From positions 124,001-188,000 of the forward strand of contig NZ_QXXA01000009.1 of NCBI RefSeq assembly GCF_009911265.1: a stretch of 64,000 nucleotides of DNA, written 5' to 3'. The position numbers were made by a program, and so were the translations under genes. Under the pieces are notes generated by a model. The model saw only the letters and a program-made list of their open reading frames with translations, was not told the DNA's origin and did no database searches. Each line of letters starts with the position of its first letter. Positions within the stretch are counted from its first letter, which is position 1. Source of the stretch: Senegalia massiliensis. Its GTDB lineage: Bacteria > Bacillota > Clostridia > Tissierellales > SIT17. Positions 26,639 through 36,183 of the stretch are shown piece after piece.

Positions 26639-27127
26639 TTAAATACTTATAAATTTATAATCATACCCTAACTCTTTTAAAAACTTATACATATCTCCTG
26701 TTTTTATAATAATTGTTTTAGTATTATTATTTGGATGGAATGTTACTTCTTCTTTTTTTGCTATATTAGTATCTAAATATACTTGTATATCTTTTTCTTC
26801 ATTATTTAATAGTCCAAATAAGGATACTGCTCCTGGTTTAGTATTCATTTTTTCTTCTAAATATTTTTCATTTGCAAATTTAATTCTCTTTTCTCCTATA
26901 TATTCTTCAAAACTCTTTATATCCATTTTAGTATCTTCATTTATAAGTACAAGAAAAAATTTGTTTTTCTTTTTATTAGTTAAAAATAAATTTTTTATTC
27001 CTTCTTCACTAGTATATTTACGAGCTTCTTCGATTGTAAAAACTTCAGGATGTTCTATTAATTCATATTCTATATTCATTTCTTCTAATACTTCATATAC
27101 TTTTTCTTCTGTTTTCACATTTATCAA
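26639..27127 (-). CDS. YbaK/ProX-type aminoacyl-tRNA deacylase
   Basis: A 162-residue free-standing editing domain. Family features are IEYELIEHPEVFTIEEA, the Lys-rich NLFLTNKKKNKFFLVLI strand, and KPGAVSLFGLLNNEEKDIQV. ProX-type members hydrolyse Ala-tRNA(Pro). A similar gene (prdX) accompanies proline reductase in some clostridia, but no prd genes are present here. It lies 6 bases after the DUF362 gene, so it is likely in one operon with it. Confidence 0.88.
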   Translation of the reverse strand: MINVKTEEKVYEVLEEMNIEYELIEHPEVFTIEEARKYTSEEGIKNLFLTNKKKNKFFLVLINEDTKMDIKSFEEYIGEKRIKFANEKYLEEKMNTKPGAVSLFGLLNNEEKDIQVYLDTNIAKKEEVTFHPNNNTKTIIIKTGDMYKFLKELGYDYKFISI

Positions 27128-27133
27128 TCCTTT

Positions 27134-28306
27134 CTATAATTTAGCCATTAATTTCATAAGTAATGGTCTATGAATATCTATTGCATTTACTGGGCATAGT
27201 TCCTGACAACAAAAACATCTTATACATTCATCTAAATTTGCAGATGGCTTGTTATTAATCATTTTTATTACTTGAGGTGGGCAACTTTCCAGACATTTCT
27301 TACAACTAATACATATTTCTTTATTAAATACTGGTTTTGGTTGCATAAGTTCATTTATTATATCTCTCATAAATTTTGGTAGTTTACCATCTAAAAGGTC
27401 TAAACTTCTTATTTCTGGTACTATAAAATCCTTTATTTTAAGTTGATTTAATTTATTTCCTAAAAGTTCTATATCTGATAAATCACCTTTACATAATTTC
27501 CTTTCTATACACCTTTGTATTGTAGGTACTTTTTTAGAGTTTATTCCTATTAAATTTGTAGCTACTACATCTAAATGATATGGTGTTGTAGACGCTAATA
27601 CTACTCCTACTTGTTTTGGTGTGCCTCCACTTGGTCCATTTCCTTCCATACCTACAATTCCATCCATAAATGATAATATTGGATTTGAAAGCATACATAT
27701 ATCTACTAAAGCATTTGAAAAGTCTTTGATATTTGGCATTCGCACATGATATTCTGCTTTTTCAAGTCCAGCTACTATTCCAAACATATTTTTAACTGCT
27801 CCCGTAAACATCATCATACCATGTGTTTTTAATTTTGATACTGATATTACTTTGTCTACTTTATTTAATACTTCTATAGCGTTTATATTTTTTAATATTA
27901 ATCCTTTTTCATTTTTCATATTAACTGCATTTGTATTATAGTTTAATTCCGCTCCTATTTCATTCGATATTTCTTCTATTCCACAGGCCTTATATACTCC
28001 ATTTAATATTTTTTTATTGAAAGGTCCTCCTGGGCTATCTGCTATTATTACTTCTGCACCATAGTCCATCAATACCTTTGCTAATGCTTTTGTAAAAACA
28101 GGATGAGTAGTTGTAGCTTCTTCAGGTCTTTTCTTCATTAACAAATTTATTTTAAGAAGTACCTTTTCTTTAGGTTTTATGTAATTTTCTATTCCACCTA
28201 AATTTTCAAAGGATTTCAATATTGATTCTTCAACTTTTTTATAATTATAATCAGGGCATTTGAGTAATGATACTTTTGTTCTATTCAACTTTACACAGCC
28301 TTTCAT
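27134..28306 (-). CDS. DUF362 domain protein with two C-terminal [4Fe-4S] motifs
   Basis: A 390-residue cytoplasmic protein. The DUF362 domain (about 1-300) includes KVLLKINLLMKKRPEEATTT and GMEGNGPSGGTPKQVG. The C-terminus has two ferredoxin motifs, CISCKKCLESCP and CIRCFCCQELCPVNAI. The family is redox-linked but uncharacterised. The ATG at 28306 or a TTG at 28291 (preceded by AAAGG) could be the start. It is divergent from perR, so oxidative-stress control is possible. Confidence 0.85.
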   Translation of the reverse strand: MKGCVKLNRTKVSLLKCPDYNYKKVEESILKSFENLGGIENYIKPKEKVLLKINLLMKKRPEEATTTHPVFTKALAKVLMDYGAEVIIADSPGGPFNKKILNGVYKACGIEEISNEIGAELNYNTNAVNMKNEKGLILKNINAIEVLNKVDKVISVSKLKTHGMMMFTGAVKNMFGIVAGLEKAEYHVRMPNIKDFSNALVDICMLSNPILSFMDGIVGMEGNGPSGGTPKQVGVVLASTTPYHLDVVATNLIGINSKKVPTIQRCIERKLCKGDLSDIELLGNKLNQLKIKDFIVPEIRSLDLLDGKLPKFMRDIINELMQPKPVFNKEICISCKKCLESCPPQVIKMINNKPSANLDECIRCFCCQELCPVNAIDIHRPLLMKLMAKL

Positions 28307-28380
28307 TTAGTACATTATATTATTATAATATCATAATATTTTGGGAAATTCACTTGAATTTAGCTGTAATTATTATTAAT

Positions 28381-28409
28381 TTGTAATGATTACTATTTTG
28401 TATTATAAT
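28381..28409 (+). promoter_or_regulatory. perR promoter with overlapping PerR box
   Basis: TTGTAA (-35, 28381-28386), a 17-base spacer and TATAAT (28404-28409). The dyad TTGTAATGATTACTA at 28381-28395 matches the PerR/Fur-type box (TTATAATNATTATAA) at about 12 of 15 positions and covers the -35 element, which implies autorepression. Confidence 0.7.
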
Positions 28410-28439
28410 ATTAATATATTATTTAAAAGGGGTAAAATT

Positions 28440-28856
28440 ATGAACATAAAAAATTTATCAGATATTCTAGCAGAAAAAAATATTAGACCATCTTATCAAA
28501 GATTAAAAATATATGAATATTTAATGAATAATAAGAATCATCCTACTGTTGATGATATATATAATAATTTATTAATTCAAATTCCTACTTTGTCTAAAAC
28601 TACTATATATACTACTCTAGAGTTGTTTATAGAAAAAGATTTAGTTCATAGGATACTTTTTGATAAAAAAGAATTTAGATATGATGCCAATTATAATCAT
28701 AATGCTCACTTTAAATGCAAAAAATGTAGTAATTTATATGATATAGACATAGACACTAGTATTGCTAGTGATAAAAATTTAAAAGGATATGAAACTCATG
28801 ATATACAAATTAATTTAACTGGGATATGTGAAAATTGTATTGCAAATATGACTTAA
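28440..28856 (+). CDS. perR: Peroxide-responsive repressor PerR (Fur family)
   Basis: A 138-residue Fur-family regulator. The winged helix covers 1-80 (RPSYQRLKIYEYL, TLSKTTIYTTLELF). The metal ligand segment is RYDANYNHNAHFKC, where the Asp (PerR-type) rather than Glu supports PerR over Fur. The structural zinc is held by CKKC and CENC. PerR senses H2O2 by metal-catalysed histidine oxidation. The ATG at 28440 follows GGGG. A matching operator is present before both perR and the downstream selenoperoxiredoxin gene. Confidence 0.88.
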   Translation: MNIKNLSDILAEKNIRPSYQRLKIYEYLMNNKNHPTVDDIYNNLLIQIPTLSKTTIYTTLELFIEKDLVHRILFDKKEFRYDANYNHNAHFKCKKCSNLYDIDIDTSIASDKNLKGYETHDIQINLTGICENCIANMT

Positions 28857-28880
28857 GCTAATATTAGCTTAAGTCTTTTT
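28850..28880 (+). terminator. perR terminator
   Basis: A perfect 13-bp palindrome (GACTTAAGCTAAT/ATTAGCTTAAGTC) is followed by TTTTTATTT and overlaps the perR stop. Confidence 0.85.
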
Positions 28881-28910
28881 ATTTATATTATAGACTATAT
28901 CTATAAATAG

Positions 28911-28958
28911 TTGACAATCATTAAAAGTTCATCTATAATGTAATTGTAATGATTACAT
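28911..28958 (+). promoter_or_regulatory. Promoter and PerR box of the selenoperoxiredoxin gene
   Basis: A consensus promoter: TTGACA (28911-28916), 17-base spacer, TATAAT (28934-28939). The dyad TTGTAATGATTACAT at 28944-28958 covers the likely transcription start and shares its first 13 bases with the perR box, so binding would block initiation. Confidence 0.75.
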
Positions 28959-29026
28959 AATTGAATATATATCAATTTTGGAAAATTTTATTTTTGCTTA
29001 TACTATATAAATGAAAGGGTGAAAAT

Positions 29027-29746
29027 ATGCCAAAAGAGTTTAAAGCAGGTTGTCAAAGACCAACAATTAAAAAGAAAGAAACAATTTCAGAAAAAAAAGA
29101 TTTTGTAAAAGAAACTAAAAAGGAGGAATTGCAAATGATTAAAGTAGGTAAACCAGCACCAAATTTTAATGCACCAGGTTTTTATGATGGAAAGTTTATG
29201 GATTTTGATTTGTCTGAGTATAAAGGTAAATGGGTATTATTATGTTTCTATCCAGGAGACTTTACTTTTGTCTGAGCTACTGAAGTGTCAGCAGTTGCTG
29301 AAAAATTTAATGAATTACAAGATTTAGGTGTAGAAGTATTGTCTGTAAGTGTAGATAGTCCTTTTGTTCATAAAGTATGGAATGACAATGAGTTATCTAA
29401 AATGGTTAATAAGGATATTCCGTTCCCTATGTTATCTGACCAAGATGGTTCTATTGGTAAAAAATATGGTATTTATGATGAAGAAAGTGGCGTTGAAACT
29501 AGAGGTAGATTTATAATAGATCCTGATGGAATAGTACAAGGTTTTGAAGTACTTACTCCTCCAGTAGGTAGAAATGTATCTGAAACTATTAGACAAATAA
29601 AAGCATATCAATTGGTAAGAAAAACTCAAGGTGGTGAGGTTACTCCATCTGGATGGAAACCAGGTAAAAAGACTTTAAAACCAGGTCCAGATTTAGTGGG
29701 TAATGTTTGGAAAGAATGGAAAGTATCAGAAGCATTTGAAGATTAA
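29027..29746 (+). CDS. Selenocysteine-containing peroxiredoxin (AhpC/Prx family)
   Basis: One 239-residue gene read through UGA at 29273-29275. Upstream of the UGA is KWVLLCFYPGDFTFV and downstream ATEVSAVAEKF, so UGA replaces the peroxidatic Cys of the FTFVCPTE motif. A SECIS-like hairpin follows. The usual resolving Cys (GEVCPxxW) is Thr here (GEVTPSGW), and no Cys occurs after Sec. Two starts are possible. The ATG at 29027 (site AAAGGGTG) adds a 36-residue basic extension containing Cys9; the ATG at 29135 is preceded by AAGGAGG and gives a standard-length protein. It reduces peroxides under PerR control. Confidence 0.9.
29276..29301 (+). promoter_or_regulatory. Bacterial SECIS element candidate
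   Basis: Starting 12 bases after the UGA, TCAGC and GCTGA (29288-29301) form a 5-bp stem with the small loop AGTT. Position, in-frame placement and a G/T-containing loop suit SelB recognition in bacterial selenoprotein mRNAs. Confidence 0.65.
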
Positions 29747-29752
29747 TATATA

Positions 29753-29787
29753 TATACCATTACCGAATTCGGTAATGGTATTTTATT
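29753..29787 (+). terminator. Terminator of the selenoperoxiredoxin gene
   Basis: TACCATTACC-GAATTC-GGTAATGGTA forms a strong stem followed by TTTTATTT. The same ten-base arm occurs in the rnpB terminator. Confidence 0.85.
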
Positions 29788-29805
29788 TATAAATAATTTA
29801 TAATT

Positions 29806-30177
29806 TTATTCTTTTTCCATACTTCTTGATGCTACTATGTCTACTCGGGTATCTAATATATTTTTTACTACTACATCTCCTGACTTTATTGGTGCTATAA
29901 TTTCTAAATTATTTATTATTTCCATAGCTTCAAATAGTTTATCTTTAGGTATCCCATCATTACTTATAACTGGTATTCTAGATAAGTGAGCTCCTACTAT
30001 TTTTACTGTAGTAGTTAATACTCTAGTGGGATTAGTGACTTCTTTTATTCCGTATTTTTCTCCTCTAGGACAATTGTTTCCTTCTACTTTATACCCATCA
30101 TCACTTTTAGGATCCTCTGTTATAGTTAGTCTACATCCAATAGGGCATACTATACATACTTTTTCATATTCCTTCAT
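29806..30177 (-). CDS. DUF1667 protein, likely electron-transfer partner of the GlpA/GlpB-like enzymes
   Basis: A 123-residue protein with an N-terminal CIVCPIGC motif and a further Cys in NNCPRGEKYG, as expected for DUF1667, plus a C-terminal region IIAPIKSGDVVVKNILDT. Its function is not established, but it regularly follows GlpA- and GlpB-like flavoproteins, and here it starts one base after the flavoprotein stop. A third-subunit role analogous to GlpC is inference. Confidence 0.85.
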   Translation of the reverse strand: MKEYEKVCIVCPIGCRLTITEDPKSDDGYKVEGNNCPRGEKYGIKEVTNPTRVLTTTVKIVGAHLSRIPVISNDGIPKDKLFEAMEIINNLEIIAPIKSGDVVVKNILDTRVDIVASRSMEKE

Positions 30178-30178
30178 A

Positions 30179-31444
30179 CTAGTTCTCCTTCCCTTGAACT
30201 TCTACTGAAATATTAGATATATTTTTATTTTTTATACTTTTAGCTGGTAATTTAACCCTTTCCATCTCTCCAGGGGCTAAATGTTTTTTATTAATTTCCC
30301 TTACTACTTCTCCATCTGCCTTAATTACTAGCTTTACATCTTTGTATACATCTGTCACTCTCATGAATAAGTCTAGGGTTGTATCTAAGTTTTCTTCTCT
30401 AATTTCATGGGGAATTATATATCTTATTCCATTCTTAGGTTGTGAATTTATTATGTGACTATAATTTGAAAGCTCTTTTTTAATAAATTTAGCTGCATTT
30501 TCTCCCGCTCTTCTACTTTCTTCTGTAACAAAATCTACTAGATCGTGTACATGTACTACATTTCCACAAGCAAATATTCCTTCTATACTAGTCTCCATAG
30601 ATTCATTCACCCTTGGACCATTTGTTGTAGGATCTAATTGGATTCCTGTACTTTTTGAAAGTTCATTTTCCGGTATTAATCCAACAGAAAGTAATAACGT
30701 ATCACATTCGTAAACTTTTTCAGTTCCTGATATAGGTTTTTTATTTTCATCTACCTTTGCTATGACTACTTTCTCTACTCTATCTTTCCCTTTTATATCT
30801 ACTACTGTATGACTTAATAGTAATGGTATATCAAAATCATCTAGGCATTGGACTATATTCCTAGTCAATCCTCCTGAGTAGGGCATTAACTCTGCAACTG
30901 CTTGAACTTCTGCTCCTTCTAAAGTAAGTCTTCTAGCCATAATAAGTCCTATATCTCCTGAACCCAATATTACTACCTTTTTCCCTACCATATATCCTTC
31001 CATATTTATAAAACGCTGAGCAGTACCTGCTGTATATACCCCTGCAGGCCTTGTTCCTGGAATTGATAATGCCCCCCTTGGCCTTTCTCTACATCCCATT
31101 GCTAATACTATTGCTCCTGCTTTTATCTCCATAAATCCATCTTCTGAATTTATAGCGTTTATAACTTTATCTTCCGTTATATCTAATACCATAGTATCTA
31201 ATTTATATTCTATATTTAAATCTTTTAATTCATTTATGAATTTCTCTGCATAACCTGGTCCTGTCAATTCTTCTTTAAACACATGAAGTCCAAATCCATT
31301 ATGAATACATTGTTGAAGTATTCCTCCTAATTCTTTATCCCTTTCTATAACTAAAATATTATCTATACCATTTTTTTGAGCTTCTATTGCAGCAGCTAAC
31401 CCTGCTGGGCCTCCTCCTATAACTACAATATCGTAATTCAACAT
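30179..31444 (-). CDS. FAD/NAD(P)-dependent oxidoreductase, GlpB-like
   Basis: A 421-residue pyridine-nucleotide-disulfide-type flavoprotein. The FAD Rossmann motif is VVIGGGPAGLAAAIEA at the N-terminus, and the NAD motif VVILGSGDIGLIMARRL is near 152. The second FAD motif is GIFACGNVVHVHDLVD near 290. No redox-active CxxC is visible in the usual position. It lies between the GlpA-like gene and DUF1667, and probably passes electrons from glycerol-3-phosphate oxidation to NAD(P) or another acceptor. Confidence 0.88.
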   Translation of the reverse strand: MLNYDIVVIGGGPAGLAAAIEAQKNGIDNILVIERDKELGGILQQCIHNGFGLHVFKEELTGPGYAEKFINELKDLNIEYKLDTMVLDITEDKVINAINSEDGFMEIKAGAIVLAMGCRERPRGALSIPGTRPAGVYTAGTAQRFINMEGYMVGKKVVILGSGDIGLIMARRLTLEGAEVQAVAELMPYSGGLTRNIVQCLDDFDIPLLLSHTVVDIKGKDRVEKVVIAKVDENKKPISGTEKVYECDTLLLSVGLIPENELSKSTGIQLDPTTNGPRVNESMETSIEGIFACGNVVHVHDLVDFVTEESRRAGENAAKFIKKELSNYSHIINSQPKNGIRYIIPHEIREENLDTTLDLFMRVTDVYKDVKLVIKADGEVVREINKKHLAPGEMERVKLPAKSIKNKNISNISVEVQGKEN

Positions 31445-31488
31445 GTTATCACTCCTATTATTTCTATTCTATAAATGCTAATAGTTTA

Positions 31489-32925
31489 TTAGGATTTCGT
31501 TTTTCCTGTTAATATATTAGATTTATTTCCGTCCTTTACTACTTCTTCTATATCTTTATTTAGTTCTCTAGCTAATATTTCCATTACCCTAGGACCACAA
31601 AAACCACCTTGACATCTTCCTGCTCCAGGTCTTACTCTTCTTTTAATTCCATCAACTGTCATTGCCCCAACATTCTTCTTTATGCTATCTACTATTTCTC
31701 CTTCTGTTATATTTTCACATCTACAGATAATTCTACCGTACCTTGGATCTTTTTTTATCAATTCAACTTTTTTTTCTTTAGTTAACTGATCAAATACAAT
31801 CATTTCTCTTCTAGGATTAAAGTCTGTATTTTCATCTAATCCATTATCAATTTCTTTAATTAAATCTACAACATATTGAGCTATTGCAGGTGCAGAGGAT
31901 AATCCTGGAGACTTAATTCCCGCTACATTTATAAATCCTTTTGCTTCTTGTGATTCACCTATTATAAAGTCTCCTGTACTTGGTTCTGCTCTAAGCCCTG
32001 AGAAGTTAGTGATAGTCTTATTAAATGGTACTTTATCTATACTTTTTAAAGCTGTATTTCTCACGTAGTTAAGATTAGAGCTTGAAGTATGAATCTGATC
32101 CCTTTCATTATCACTTAATTCTTGGCTGTCTGGCCCTACTATTATATTCCCATGTACTGTAGGGGCAATCAAAACACCCTTTCCAAATTCATTAGGAGTT
32201 TGGAATATTATGTGGTTAGTTATATCTCCAGCACTCTTATCTAAAATATAGTATTGTCCCCTTTTAGGTATTATCTTAAATGTTTCATTTGCAACCATAT
32301 TATTTATCTTATCTGCATATACACCAGCGCAGTTGATTACATATTTAGATTTCATTTCTCCATTATTTGTTAATATTTTATACCCATCATCTACCTTTTC
32401 AATATCTTTAACTTCGCTATTTAAAATTAACTCTACTCCATTGTCTACTGCATTTTCAGCTAAAGCTATAGCCAATTCATATACACCAACTATTCCTGCA
32501 GTAGGAGAATATAATGCTCCTATTATATCTTCATTTATATTAGGTTCCATTTCCTTAACTTTTTCTTTCCCTATTATTTGCATATTAGGTATATTGTTTT
32601 CTATACCTCTGTTATATAATTCTTCTACCATTTCCATGTCTTTATCGTTGAAAGCTAATACTAAAGATCCTATTCTTTTGAAAGGTACATCTAATTCTTC
32701 ACATACCTTATCGAACATAGGATTTCCCTCTGAATTGAACTTGGCCATTTTTGTTCCTGGTTTTGCATCATAACCACCATGGATTATGGCACTATTTGCT
32801 TTTGTTGTACCATTTGATACTTCATTATCTTTTTCTATTATTCCTATATTTAGTTTATATCTTGATAATTCCCTTGCTATAAAATTTCCTATTACTCCAG
32901 CCCCTATTATTGTTACGTCATACAT
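31489..32925 (-). CDS. GlpA-like glycerol-3-phosphate dehydrogenase, FAD-dependent
   Basis: A 478-residue DAO-family flavoprotein. The FAD motif is VTIIGAGVIGNFIARELS at the N-terminus; the substrate-domain stretch is SAIIHGGYDAKPGT. A C-terminal BFD-like [2Fe-2S] domain holds CRCENITEGEI and the paired GRCQGGFCGPRV. GGAGG lies 8 bases before the ATG at 32925. Location directly after glpK and its own leader terminator supports glycerol-3-phosphate as substrate; L-2-hydroxyglutarate-type substrates are the alternative for this family. Confidence 0.85.
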   Translation of the reverse strand: MYDVTIIGAGVIGNFIARELSRYKLNIGIIEKDNEVSNGTTKANSAIIHGGYDAKPGTKMAKFNSEGNPMFDKVCEELDVPFKRIGSLVLAFNDKDMEMVEELYNRGIENNIPNMQIIGKEKVKEMEPNINEDIIGALYSPTAGIVGVYELAIALAENAVDNGVELILNSEVKDIEKVDDGYKILTNNGEMKSKYVINCAGVYADKINNMVANETFKIIPKRGQYYILDKSAGDITNHIIFQTPNEFGKGVLIAPTVHGNIIVGPDSQELSDNERDQIHTSSSNLNYVRNTALKSIDKVPFNKTITNFSGLRAEPSTGDFIIGESQEAKGFINVAGIKSPGLSSAPAIAQYVVDLIKEIDNGLDENTDFNPRREMIVFDQLTKEKKVELIKKDPRYGRIICRCENITEGEIVDSIKKNVGAMTVDGIKRRVRPGAGRCQGGFCGPRVMEILARELNKDIEEVVKDGNKSNILTGKTKS

Positions 32926-32950
32926 CAAGACTGCCTCCTTTATTTATTAA

Positions 32951-33005
32951 TAAAAAAACCACACCAAATTAATCCTATCATTCCATAGGAAACTTAGTGT
33001 GGTTC
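32951..33005 (-). terminator. Leader terminator before the glpA-like gene (candidate GlpP target)
   Basis: Outer stem AACCACAC/GTGTGGTT is followed by TTTTTTT. Inside it the element CCTATGGAATGATAGG (32989-32974) forms a 5-bp stem with a GGANNN loop, identical in plan to the glpP leader. GAGATTATGAGA precedes it. It lies between glpK and the glpA-like gene, so it may cap expression unless an antiterminator acts. Confidence 0.75.
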
Positions 33006-33046
33006 TCATAATCTCAACCTAATATTTTATTTAAATTATATGTTTT

Positions 33047-34606
<1,560 letters not shown>

Positions 34607-34628
34607 TTATTTCTAGTAAACCTTTTCC

Positions 34629-35357
34629 TTAAACCCATATATTAAGAAAAAAATTATATAATAATGCTCCAATTACACCACCTACTATTGGACCAATAAC
34701 TGGTACCCATGCGTATGACCAATCTGAATCCCTTTTCCCTGGAATTGGAAGTATAGCATGAGCTATTCTTGGTCCTAAATCTCTAGCTGGATTTATAGCA
34801 TAACCTGTTGGTCCTCCTAAACTCAATCCAATACTCCATACTAAGAAACCTGCTAATAATGCACTTAATGGTCCTACTCCATTTTCGCCATAATTGATAC
34901 CTAAGATTCCTACAACTAACATAGCAGTACCTATTACTTCAGTTATAAAATTCCACTTTAAATTTTTAATTGCTGGTCCTGTACTAAATACTCCTAATTT
35001 TACATTTGCATCATCAGTAGCTGCAAAATGATCTCTAAATGATAGATATACTAAAAATCCTCCTACCATTGCTCCTAATATTTGAGAAATTATATAACCA
35101 GGAACTAACGCCCAAGATATATCTCCAACTGTTGCCATTGCAATAGTTAATGCAGGATTTATATGTGCACCACTTACCCATCCTGTAATATATGCTGCCA
35201 TAGCAACTGCCAGACCCCATGCAGTAGCAACAACAATCCACCCTGAATCATGAGCTTTAGATTTTTTAAGAGAAACGTTTGCTACAACCCCATCACCTAA
35301 TAATATAAGTATCATAGTACCAAAAAATTCTGCTGTGTACATAGCCATATTCGACAT
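34629..35357 (-). CDS. glpF: Glycerol facilitator (aquaglyceroporin)
   Basis: A 242-residue MIP-family channel with six membrane segments. The two half-helix motifs are SGAHINPALTIAMA (NPA) near 65 and YAINPARDLGPR near 186; Asp after NPAR (NPARD) is characteristic of glycerol-conducting members. GGAGG lies upstream. It admits glycerol for GlpK. Confidence 0.95.
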   Translation of the reverse strand: MSNMAMYTAEFFGTMILILLGDGVVANVSLKKSKAHDSGWIVVATAWGLAVAMAAYITGWVSGAHINPALTIAMATVGDISWALVPGYIISQILGAMVGGFLVYLSFRDHFAATDDANVKLGVFSTGPAIKNLKWNFITEVIGTAMLVVGILGINYGENGVGPLSALLAGFLVWSIGLSLGGPTGYAINPARDLGPRIAHAILPIPGKRDSDWSYAWVPVIGPIVGGVIGALLYNFFLNIWV

Positions 35358-35443
35358 ATTAATTCCTCCATACTTTTAAATTTTAATGAATATGTGTTAC
35401 TATAGTTTAATTTTTCATTTAACTATACCTACCCCCTTTTAAA

Positions 35444-36010
35444 TCACATATACCATACGTCAGTATCACTTGTAGATATCCCTAGTGTACCTGCATTTAA
35501 ACTTTCAATTACATCTTCCTTATCCCTTATTAATCCCCCAGCTATTATTGGTGTCCTTGTCTCCTCATGAATCTTCTTTATAACTTTAGGCATTATCCCT
35601 GGAAGGATTTCTACTGCATCAGGTCTTGCTGATTTTATAAGCTTTATTCCTGTTTCAAGGGATAAAGAGTCTAATATAAAAAGTCTTTGTATGGCAAATA
35701 AATCAAATTTTTTGGCAAATTTTATTAAATTACTTTTAGTTGTAATTATTCCATCAGGCTTAATATTTTTAGCTATATATTCTAAACTCCATCTATCTTT
35801 AGCAATTCCATCAATCAAGTCAATATGAACAAAAACCCCTTTATTATATTCTTTGCATTTCTCTACAATTTCCCCTATATTTAATATGTTCCCTGATAAT
35901 AAAAATATATTTTTTACTGGAGATTTCAGTACAGCCTCAAGTTTCACTGATTCATTTAATGCTGCTATTATAGGATTTTCATGTATATTAGTAAAGAATT
36001 TAGTGGCCAT
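35444..36010 (-). CDS. glpP: Glycerol uptake operon antiterminator GlpP
   Basis: A 188-residue TIM-barrel-like protein of the GlpP family, close to the Bacillus length. Features include FFTNIHENPIIAALN at the N-terminus, VFVHIDLIDGIAKDRWSLEY near 75, and TPIIAGGLIRDKEDVIESLNAG near 150. With glycerol-3-phosphate it binds leader RNA and prevents termination. The ATG at 36010 follows GGGGGAG. An upstream in-frame codon set runs through the leader hairpin and is rejected as a start. Confidence 0.92.
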   Translation of the reverse strand: MATKFFTNIHENPIIAALNESVKLEAVLKSPVKNIFLLSGNILNIGEIVEKCKEYNKGVFVHIDLIDGIAKDRWSLEYIAKNIKPDGIITTKSNLIKFAKKFDLFAIQRLFILDSLSLETGIKLIKSARPDAVEILPGIMPKVIKKIHEETRTPIIAGGLIRDKEDVIESLNAGTLGISTSDTDVWYM

Positions 36011-36031
36011 GCCACTCCCCCTTTCATTTAA

Positions 36032-36082
36032 TAAAAAAAGCATGTAGTGATGACCTATATCTCCATAGGTTTCACACATGCT
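36032..36082 (-). terminator. glpP leader terminator with shared apical hairpin
   Basis: Outer stem AGCATGT/ACATGCT is followed by TTTTTTT, 20-30 bases before the glpP start. The apical part CCTATGGAGATATAGG (36069-36054) repeats the plan of the glpA leader (CCTAT, GGANNN loop, ATAGG). GAGAATTGAGAG lies directly upstream. Confidence 0.75.
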
Positions 36083-36144
36083 CTCAATTCTCTGATCTGC
36101 GTAATATCACGATATTTAATTTCTATAAATATTTCATTATCTTA

Positions 36145-36173
36145 ATTTTATTATAAAAAAAATTGTATGTCAA
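36145..36173 (-). promoter_or_regulatory. glpP promoter
   Basis: TTGACA (36173-36168), a 17-base spacer and TAAAAT (36150-36145) read on the minus strand, upstream of the glpP leader terminator and just past the preceding gene's stop. Confidence 0.6.
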
Positions 36174-36183
36174 TGATAGTTAA

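Noticed and set aside
26639-27127. Naming the deacylase PrdX of a proline reductase system
   Set aside because: No proline reductase genes (prdA, prdB) or proline racemase are in the window; the general YbaK/ProX assignment is safer.
32333-32773. Long plus-strand open frame opposite the GlpA-like gene
   Set aside because: It is antisense to a clearly conserved protein, has no ribosome binding site and a low-complexity Ser/Ile/Leu composition typical of a shadow frame.
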